From NCBI GenBank assembly GCA_035487155.1, contig DATHMK010000016.1, forward strand, positions 1 to 64,000: 64,000 nt of DNA, read 5' to 3'. The notes below the pieces were generated by a model, which searched no databases, was not told the origin of the DNA, and saw only the letters and a list, made by a program, of their open reading frames with translations. The position numbers were made by a program, and so were the translations under genes. This DNA is from DAIDKA01 sp035487155 (GTDB taxonomy: Bacteria; Pseudomonadota; Gammaproteobacteria; Steroidobacterales; Steroidobacteraceae). Below, piece after piece: positions 58,054 through 64,000 of the stretch; positions within the stretch are counted from its first letter, which is position 1; every line of letters starts with the position of its first letter.

Positions 58054-58638
58054 TCAGGGCAAACCTGACACCAGGTTCTGCGCATATCGCACCTGGGCCA
58101 GGGATTCGACCAGTTGCGCCCGATCACGCTGCAACACCGCCAGCTGCGGCGCCGGCGCCTGCGACAGGCGCACCGCGTTGAGCTGGTCGTCCATGGTGGC
58201 GATCTGGTCTTCCAGCGCCGTCACCGCCATTTGCGCCGGCACGCGGATCAGGGCGCGTTGCGGATGCGCCTTCAGCCAGCTCTCCGCGTTCGCGGTGGGC
58301 AACAGCACCGGTGAGTGCGCGCCCAGCGGCGGTGGACCATACGGCCCATCAGCGGGGGCCGCCAGCTGTGTCACCGGCACATCCGAAAGCGTCGAATCCA
58401 CGGCGATGAGGGAGCCCAGGCCATGACGCAGCAGCCATCCGCCGATCACCACCGCCAGCGCGGCCGCCATCAGCCGCAGCGGCCGCTGCGTTGCGCGCAC
58501 CCGCCGCCGCGCGTGACGATGCGAGAACTCGGAGAATCCATACGGTGGCGCCGCCGCATCCGGCAAGTCGCGCAGGCGCTGCAGCAGCTGCGGGTCCAGC
58601 GCCGCCGGATCGGTCTTGCTCTCTAGGTCGGCGCGCAT
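58054..58638 (-). CDS. Putative anti-sigma factor (single membrane helix)
   Basis: 194 residues from ATG 58638. A cytosolic N-terminal region (about 1-55, with LQRLRDLPDAAAPPYGF), one membrane helix (about 57-77, LMAAALAVVIGGWLLRHGL) and a periplasmic region with a coiled-coil-prone end (LEDQIATMDDQLNAVRLS). The first 16 bases overlap the sigma-factor gene. Topology and position match an anti-sigma factor, but no conserved zinc ZAS motif (HxxxCxxC) is seen, so the assignment is by context. Confidence 0.6.
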   Translation of the reverse strand: MRADLESKTDPAALDPQLLQRLRDLPDAAAPPYGFSEFSHRHARRRVRATQRPLRLMAAALAVVIGGWLLRHGLGSLIAVDSTLSDVPVTQLAAPADGPYGPPPLGAHSPVLLPTANAESWLKAHPQRALIRVPAQMAVTALEDQIATMDDQLNAVRLSQAPAPQLAVLQRDRAQLVESLAQVRYAQNLVSGLP

Positions 58639-59204
58639 GTATGGGATGCCTCGGGTTCGAACCAGGCCCGCAGCCGCACATGGGCGCGAGCCAGTTGGGA
58701 TTTTGAAAAGCTTACTGTCCGCCCGAATTCCCGGGCAATCTCCTCGTGCGACCAGCCCTCGACTTCAAAAAGCCACACCACGGCGCGCGCCGTGGGCGTC
58801 AGGCTCGCCAGGGCCCGCTCCATGTCGAAGGCCTCGGCATCCGGCCCTGGCAGCGACAGGTTTGCCGGCGCCGGCAGCGCCTCGGCGTCGGCGTGGGAGC
58901 CGAAGCTCAGCCTGGCGCGATGCCAGGGCGAGCGCAGGAACATCAGGCTGCGAGACAGTGCGATCTTGGCGGCCCAGGCCCCCACCGGCGCCTCCTGCCG
59001 ATACCGGTCCAGCTGCTCGAACACCATGATCATACTGTCCTGAAACACATCCTCGGCCACCGCCCGAACGCCCACAATCCTGCGGATCAGGGCGAACACC
59101 CCGGGCGCCAGCAGTGCATAGAGCTGGGCCTGCGCGCCAGGATCGCCCGCCCGCGCGCGCGCCAGCACCCCCTCCGCCACCCGGATTTCGGCAAGTCTTG
59201 TCAC
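58623..59204 (-). CDS. ECF-type RNA polymerase sigma factor
   Basis: 193 residues from GTG 59204 (start uncertain; the ribosome site is not clear). Region 2 (about 20-85) includes GDPGAQAQLYALLAPGVFAL and VAEDVFQDSMIMVFEQL. Region 4 (about 130-180) includes LTPTARAVVWLFEVEGWSHE and the recognition helix FSKSQLARAHVRLRAW. It overlaps the anti-sigma-like gene by 16 bases. Operon: sigma, anti-sigma-like, PDZ protein. Confidence 0.9.
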   Translation of the reverse strand: MTRLAEIRVAEGVLARARAGDPGAQAQLYALLAPGVFALIRRIVGVRAVAEDVFQDSMIMVFEQLDRYRQEAPVGAWAAKIALSRSLMFLRSPWHRARLSFGSHADAEALPAPANLSLPGPDAEAFDMERALASLTPTARAVVWLFEVEGWSHEEIAREFGRTVSFSKSQLARAHVRLRAWFEPEASHTCAPT

Positions 59205-59252
59205 CTAAGCAATAAGATGCGCCATCCCGCCAAAAGGTTGCATCCGCCGGCG

Positions 59253-59282
59253 TTGTGACCGGAATGCCGAATCGTCTAGGAT
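59253..59282 (+). promoter_or_regulatory. Promoter of tRNA-Leu
   Basis: TTGTGA (59253-59258), an 18-base spacer and TAGGAT (59277-59282), ending 21 bases before the mature tRNA 5' end. Confidence 0.5.
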
Positions 59283-59303
59283 GGCGCCCGGCACCCCCTC
59301 ACG

Positions 59304-59390
59304 GCCCGAGTGGCGGAATTGGTAGACGCAGCGGACTCAAAATCCGCCGCCCTTAAAAGCGTGTCGGTTCGACTCCGACCTCGGGCACCA
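59304..59390 (+). tRNA. tRNA-Leu (anticodon CAA)
   Basis: 87 bases with encoded CCA. Acceptor GCCCGAG/CTCGGGC, D-arm TGGCGGAATTGGTAGACGCA, anticodon stem GCGGA/TCCGC with loop CTCAAAA giving anticodon CAA (reads UUG). Long variable arm and T-arm GTCGGTTCGACTCCGAC. The convergent membrane-protein gene ends 20 bases further on. Confidence 0.96.
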
Positions 59391-59409
59391 TCCACGATCT
59401 CGCAATCTC

Positions 59410-60405
59410 TCAAATCTGGATTGGCCTCTGCCCTTGGGTCCGGCCACGAACTACGCCGTAGGCCAGCAACGCGGCGAGGCCGACAAAGAAGAGTATGTCC
59501 AGTGCCGGCATCGGCAATGGGAGGCTGCCGAGGATCACGCCCATGAGCGCGACCCAAATGAGGATGCCCAGCGCCATGGCGCCATCATCGACGAACAGCC
59601 CGATGATCTCCTGCAGAGCGCGCGCCAGCGGGCTGTGCTTGGTGGGCGTCGGTTTGCCGTGCTGACCCGCGGGCAGGGCTCGAGAACGGCACAGTACAAC
59701 CAAAGCCTGCGCCACGGCAAAGTAGCCACCGATCAGCACCAGTACGGACCAATCGGCGTGAGGCCACCTCAAGTGCATGCCCTCAGCGACCCAGAAGGTA
59801 CCAAACGCGGCTAACAGGATTCCGACGGCGAATTTCAAGGTATTTTCCGGAATGCGCCCGAGCGGACGCACAAACGCGATACCCAGGGCAATCACCGTCA
59901 AGAGTGCTGCGGCCGCGCCCAGACATGCCGGCAGCAGGCGGCCAGTGCCGGCACCCAGAGCGATGATGATAAACACCACCTCGATTCCTTCGAGCATCAC
60001 GATCTTGAATGACGTCGCGACCGCCGCCCTGTCCCATGCCGCGACAGGCCCGCCGAAGGTCTGCAGGGAGGCGGTTTGATTCACAAAGCTCGCCGACTCG
60101 TCATGGAGCGCGAGCAGGCCAGCCGACCTGAGAATGGCCTTGCGCAGCCACCGCAGTCCGAACAGCAGCAAAAGTGTCCCGACCAGGAGTTGCAGCAGCC
60201 GCAACGGAATCCGTGCCAGCGACTGACCGAAGATCGCGACCAGGATGAGTAGCAACAGCAACGCGGCAGCCGCGCCGGCCAGCGAACTGCGCCAACCGCG
60301 CACGATTCCCACCGCCAGCACCACGGTCAGCGCCTCAACAAACTCCACCAGCGACGCCATGAAGGCCCCCACTACCGTGGGGGCCATGCTGACCCAGGAA
60401 CTCAT
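59410..60405 (-). CDS. FTR1-like multi-helix membrane protein with two ExxE motifs
   Basis: 331 residues from ATG 60405 (an ATG at 60387 is the alternative). About seven to eight membrane helices in two similar halves. Each half begins with an acidic intramembrane motif: Glu21-x-x-Glu24 (LVEFVEALTVVLAVG) and Glu139-x-x-Glu142 (MLEGIEVVFIIIALG). These are like the REGLE-type motifs of FTR1/OFeT iron or lead permeases. It belongs near the COG4280-type uncharacterised membrane proteins as far as I can judge. The gene directly upstream on the same strand is a TonB receptor (50 bases), so a metal-uptake pair is inferred. The substrate is unknown. Confidence 0.7.
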   Translation of the reverse strand: MSSWVSMAPTVVGAFMASLVEFVEALTVVLAVGIVRGWRSSLAGAAAALLLLLILVAIFGQSLARIPLRLLQLLVGTLLLLFGLRWLRKAILRSAGLLALHDESASFVNQTASLQTFGGPVAAWDRAAVATSFKIVMLEGIEVVFIIIALGAGTGRLLPACLGAAAALLTVIALGIAFVRPLGRIPENTLKFAVGILLAAFGTFWVAEGMHLRWPHADWSVLVLIGGYFAVAQALVVLCRSRALPAGQHGKPTPTKHSPLARALQEIIGLFVDDGAMALGILIWVALMGVILGSLPLPMPALDILFFVGLAALLAYGVVRGRTQGQRPIQI

Positions 60406-60455
60406 TCCCGCAGCCTATTCGCACGGCTGCGGAAAATCCATGCGCGCAGCGCCTG

Positions 60456-62801
60456 CTACAGCGGCACTTCCAGCGTCACGTCGAAGCTGCGCTCCGGCAG
60501 CGTCCAGTACAGCGGTGTACCGAGCCACACCGTGTAACCGGCCAGTGCGATGTCGGGCGTCTTGTTCAGCAGGTTGCTGATTTGAAATTTGAGGGAGGCG
60601 CCCTTCAACCAGACAACATTGTCTCCGATGGTATAACCCACGGCGCCGTTCAGCGTGCTGTAGGAGCTGATCGGCTGGGTCTCACCCACGTCGCCGTAAG
60701 TGTGGCCCACTCGCTTGTCGAGCAGCGAAGCATAGATGCCGTACTGGTTATAGATCACTCCGTAGGCGAGCGTGGCATTCGGCGCGTTTGGCACCCACAG
60801 TCCGCCCGTGCAACTTCCCGTAGCGCAGTTGGTCTGGGCGTTCTCAATGATCTTGGCGCGATTGATGGAGCCGTTGGCGTACAGACTCAGTCCCATCCCC
60901 AGGTAATAGGTCGCATTCGTCTCCACACCCTTGTAGTTGGTGCCCCCGGCATTGAAGTAGATGGTGTCAGGACCGAATTTCTCGGACAGGATCTCGTTGC
61001 CGAAGTGGATGTAATAGACATCGCCCGAGGCGGAAAGCCGCTGGTTTTGCCACGTCGTGCCAGCCTGGTAGCTCCAGGTTTCCTGCGGCTCGAGGTTGGT
61101 GGAGCCGGGCACGGTGGTCGTGCCGTGGTCGAAGTATTTCTCGTTGGGTGCCATGAAGCCTTTCGCGGCCTGTGCGTACGCCGCCCAGTTGTCGGTGATG
61201 GCGTAATGCGCCAGCAGCGAAGGCAGGGTGGCCGAGTAGGTGTTGTCATAGCTCTCGGGGAGCGCGCTATCGACGTCTACGATGGCGTCGACTTCGCGCT
61301 CGAAGTGGTCATAGCGCACGCCCGGTGAAACCGTGAGCCCGGGCAGCACATTCCAGTCCACCATGAAGTACGGCTGCAGCGTGATGAGCTTCTGGCTGAG
61401 CAGGCGCCCGCCGTTGCAGCTGTAGGCCCCCAGCAGCTCCGCAGCAGTGGGCTGGGTGATGGTCGAGCCTGGAGTGGCAGGCTCGGCGCTGGCGGGACAG
61501 GGGGCATTGACGCCGCCGTTGGTCAAGTAAGTTGACGCGCCGCCGTTGGTCACCCAGTTCGCGCCGTTGGGGTTCAGGGCCTCCCCGAGAGTCTCGTCCA
61601 CTTCCGGCAAGGCGCGCTCATTGGACTGCCGATCGACCCAGATTCCGGCCTTCAAGTCGCCGAAGAACAGGTGGTACTTCGCGTTGAGGGTATCGCCCCA
61701 GGAGCGATAGTTGTTGGTGAGCAGCTGTCCGGGCACGTCATTGGCTCCCCAGTAGGTGCCATTCGGAGTCTCCCCATTCGGATCCTCTCCGTTGTGTCCC
61801 GTATGGTAATAGGCGTAAGTGTAGATCTTGTTGTCCAAGGTCCAATCGCCCAGCTTCGACTGCAGCCCGACGTACTCGAAGTCGGTATGGATTTGATCGT
61901 AGTTGTAGCCGTAGTAGTCCTGGCTGGTCGGATCGCTGGACAGGCCCCAGGTCGGACCGTACTGGGCGATCTGCGCCGCCGTTGCGCCCAGTCCCACGTA
62001 CTGATGGAGCTGGTTGTACATGGCGACAAAGGTCAGCACCGTATTGGGGGCCACGCTGGCGGCGAACTTGGCGAAGACGTTCTTGCGCTGCTGGCCCATG
62101 TTGGTCAGCTCGCCGTCGGTCGAGGAACTTTGCGCATCGATGTACCCGGCCGCACCGTCGAATCTGTCGATCTTGCCGGTATCGAACTCGGCCCCGAACA
62201 GCTGCGAGTGCCAGCTGCCGAAGCTCACATAGGGCGTAAGCGTCGGGTCTGCCAGCGGCGCCTTGGAAAGGTTATCGACGCTGCAGCAGAAGGTGGCGTT
62301 GCCGATCGTGGCAGCGGTGCCTGGGCCATAGTTGACGTTCACGCCACCCAGGTCGTGGGCCATGAAGTAGGACGTGGAGTGGTGCGTGAAGTCATTCGAG
62401 TCCTGGAAGGGAATTCCGTCGAAGGTGACGTTGTAATACCCATCGACGAATCCGCGGATGCTGAGGATCTGGTTTTCCATCAGACCGGGGCCGTTGGGTG
62501 ACACCGACTGCACGCTGGGCGAGAGCCCGATGATTTCCGAGAAATTGCTGGTCAGCGGCATATTGTTTTGGATGAAGGACTGGCTGATGTCCACGGTGGG
62601 CTCGGTCACATCCAGCGGCGTCACGGTCGGTGCCTGGGCGGCGGCAGAATCCGCACTCTCCTTCTGGCCGATGACCACCACGGTGGGCACCTGCTGACTC
62701 TGTAGCTGGTCATCTGCCATGGCAAACGGTGCGATCGATGACAGCAGGACGAATGTCGCCCATCCAACAGGGCAGGACTGGCGCACAGTGCGGATTTGCA
62801 T
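60456..62801 (-). CDS. TonB-dependent outer-membrane receptor
   Basis: 781 residues from ATG 62801. Signal peptide (about 1-28, ending APFAMA). The TonB-box-like stretch VPTVVVIGQ lies near residues 36-44. The plug domain (about 55-190) includes LSIRGFVDGYYNVTFDGIPF and an unusual Cys-Cys pair. The 22-strand barrel follows, rich in Tyr, Asn and Gly. It ends TLEVPL rather than the common terminal Phe. It imports a metal chelate or other bulky nutrient. No Fur-box-like sequence was recognised upstream. The FTR1-like permease gene follows 50 bases downstream. Confidence 0.93.
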   Translation of the reverse strand: MQIRTVRQSCPVGWATFVLLSSIAPFAMADDQLQSQQVPTVVVIGQKESADSAAAQAPTVTPLDVTEPTVDISQSFIQNNMPLTSNFSEIIGLSPSVQSVSPNGPGLMENQILSIRGFVDGYYNVTFDGIPFQDSNDFTHHSTSYFMAHDLGGVNVNYGPGTAATIGNATFCCSVDNLSKAPLADPTLTPYVSFGSWHSQLFGAEFDTGKIDRFDGAAGYIDAQSSSTDGELTNMGQQRKNVFAKFAASVAPNTVLTFVAMYNQLHQYVGLGATAAQIAQYGPTWGLSSDPTSQDYYGYNYDQIHTDFEYVGLQSKLGDWTLDNKIYTYAYYHTGHNGEDPNGETPNGTYWGANDVPGQLLTNNYRSWGDTLNAKYHLFFGDLKAGIWVDRQSNERALPEVDETLGEALNPNGANWVTNGGASTYLTNGGVNAPCPASAEPATPGSTITQPTAAELLGAYSCNGGRLLSQKLITLQPYFMVDWNVLPGLTVSPGVRYDHFEREVDAIVDVDSALPESYDNTYSATLPSLLAHYAITDNWAAYAQAAKGFMAPNEKYFDHGTTTVPGSTNLEPQETWSYQAGTTWQNQRLSASGDVYYIHFGNEILSEKFGPDTIYFNAGGTNYKGVETNATYYLGMGLSLYANGSINRAKIIENAQTNCATGSCTGGLWVPNAPNATLAYGVIYNQYGIYASLLDKRVGHTYGDVGETQPISSYSTLNGAVGYTIGDNVVWLKGASLKFQISNLLNKTPDIALAGYTVWLGTPLYWTLPERSFDVTLEVPL

Positions 62802-63239
62802 GCGTGAGGTTTCCGGAAAATCCAGGTGATTGTTTACAGTTCGCAATTACTTTGCCGGGCAAAGGCAAGTCACCGGGAACCTAACGAGACCAGGTTTCTT
62901 TTTTGTTACAGCAGCGAAGCGCTGCATCGTTGCGTGGACCAAATTCGATTCGGACAAGCTGAATCTTGGGTTCAACTCAATGTTCGCCTGCCGGTCGCCA
63001 TTGGAATTGCACAGCTGATGGCAAGTGACGCGGGCCGCAACGGGCACCCTCCGCAGTGCTTGATTTGCTTCCAGAAATGTTGGCCGCCACAAACGCGGCG
63101 GCGTCGCTCGCGCACGCGTGGGCGGGATATTTCGGCCGCGCAGGATTAACTATTTTTTAAACTATCTGCGCTGGCTGGGCCGTGCGGCGTGCCACTATAC
63201 ATTTTTGTAAACTAGAACCCTGCACTCTGCAGCGCAGTC
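62802..63239. other. Intergenic region between tonB-receptor and SRAP genes (438 bases)
   Basis: No coding frame with a ribosome site or recognisable protein is visible here. It must hold the divergent promoters of both neighbours. Two A/T-rich stretches stand out from the GC-rich background: 63151-63165 (TATTTTTTAAACTAT) and 63196-63215 (TATACATTTTTGTAAACTAG). The second lies 25-44 bases before the SRAP start and is the most likely core promoter. No obvious Fur or LexA operator was found by eye. Confidence 0.5.
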
Positions 63240-63920
63240 ATGTGCAACCGCTACGAACTTCACTACCAGCAGGATGCGCAGTTCCAGCAGCTGATCGAAC
63301 TGGGCTGGATCCTGCCCTTTACCAACTACAACGTCTGCCCCACCCAGCAGGTCCCGGTGGTGCGCAGCATTGAGGAGCAGCGCCGGGGTGAACTGCTGCG
63401 CTGGGGTCTGATTCCGTTCTTTGCCAAGGGTGAGCCGGGCAAATTCCTGACCACCAACGCACGCCTGGAGACCGTGACGAGCTCACCGTCGTATCGCGGT
63501 CCGTGGAAACGCGGACAACGCTGCCTGCAACTGGCATCGGGATTCTATGAATGGCACACGGATGAGGCGGGCAACAAGTCCCCGTACTACATCCACCTGG
63601 CTGATCAGGCGGTGTTCGCTTTTGCCAGTCTCTGGGACCGTTCGCTCAAGGCCGATGGTACGGTCGTGGAGTCCTGCACCATCATCACCATGCCGGCCAA
63701 CCCCCTCATGCACGATCTTCACAACACCGGCAACAACCCGCACCGCATGCCGGCCATCCTGTCGCGTGCGGCTCAGGAGGTGTGGCTGCGCGGCTCAGCT
63801 GAAGAAGCTCACGGCGTCCTCACGCCCTACCCCGCCGATCTGATGGTCGCCTGGCGGGTCAGTGCTCGGGTCAATTCACCCAAGAACAACGGCCCGGAAC
63901 TCATCGTTCCCGTGCCGTAG
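63240..63920 (+). CDS. SOS-response-associated SRAP protein (HMCES/YedK family)
   Basis: 226 residues. The catalytic residues of the family are in place: Cys2 (after Met removal), Asn in TTNARLET, Glu in SGFYEWH and His in NNPHRMP. It forms a thiazolidine crosslink with abasic sites in single-stranded DNA, protecting them. The Met-Cys-Asn-Arg-Tyr start confirms ATG 63240. The last 80 bases of the window hold no gene. Confidence 0.95.
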   Translation: MCNRYELHYQQDAQFQQLIELGWILPFTNYNVCPTQQVPVVRSIEEQRRGELLRWGLIPFFAKGEPGKFLTTNARLETVTSSPSYRGPWKRGQRCLQLASGFYEWHTDEAGNKSPYYIHLADQAVFAFASLWDRSLKADGTVVESCTIITMPANPLMHDLHNTGNNPHRMPAILSRAAQEVWLRGSAEEAHGVLTPYPADLMVAWRVSARVNSPKNNGPELIVPVP

Positions 63921-64000
63921 TCGGCGCACGGATGCTGCACTGCGAGGCCGAATCCTCGCGAAAACGGCGCGGTGCGCCTAATGTGGCTGTCACAGATGCC

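Noticed and set aside
62802..63239. Fur or LexA operator between the TonB receptor and SRAP gene
   Set aside because: No 19-base Fur-like dyad and no CTGT-N8-ACAG LexA box could be seen by eye.

Overview
The window is high-GC, densely packed bacterial chromosome. Gene content and order point to a gammaproteobacterium, probably near the Xanthomonadales/Nevskiales/Steroidobacter group. Supporting signs are the ndk-rlmN-pilW-rodZ-hisS-yfgM-bamB-der run, queA-tgt-yajC-secDF, guaB-guaA, trmJ next to Fe-S genes, an UrcA-family protein and a TonB-dependent receptor. There is no rRNA, CRISPR array, IS element or prophage. Two tRNA genes are present: Ser-CGA and Leu-CAA.

Bases 1-6.6 kb look like the edge of a flagellar/flagellin-glycosylation locus. 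It holds the tail of an octapeptide-repeat protein, a GT10 fucosyltransferase-like enzyme, a GT2 glycosyltransferase, a 913-residue fusion of TPRs, an O-GlcNAc-transferase-type GT41 domain, a zinc-ribbon-like segment and a methyltransferase, a further fucosyltransferase-like gene, and FlaG. A CRP-type palindrome lies in the intergenic region before the fusion gene.

From 6.7 to 19.8 kb, purL and a DUF1820 gene are followed by an orphan type-VI-secretion FHA gene (tagH-like), an atypical response regulator, a Rieske oxygenase divergent from a cytochrome-c/PQQ dehydrogenase plus DUF8021 pair, tRNA-Ser, mltF and tadA. From 19.9 to 31.2 kb is accessory material: PadR with an operator, a ClC antiporter, VOC proteins, an ArsR-SRPBCC pair with a palindrome inside its promoter, an aldo-keto reductase, a STAND-type transcriptional regulator divergent from UrcA, a DUF4242 protein, and two zinc-ribbon membrane proteins, one an M50 protease.

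From 31.2 to 59.4 kb the content is mostly housekeeping: a POTRA/HEAT lipoprotein with guaBA, xseA with an M23 peptidase, the der-to-ndk operon (without ispG), iscA, a TrmJ-cysteine desulfurase-IscU-like fusion, suhB, an amino acid permease, TerC, secFD-yajC-tgt-queA, and an ECF sigma/anti-sigma-like/double-PDZ operon. The right end has tRNA-Leu, a TonB receptor with an FTR1-like ExxE membrane protein, and a SRAP (HMCES/YedK) gene.

The most unusual items are the three-part TrmJ-IscS-IscU-like fusion with a degenerate scaffold domain and the four-part TPR-GT41-ribbon-methyltransferase protein beside FlaG. All functions are read from sequence motifs only; no database search was possible.
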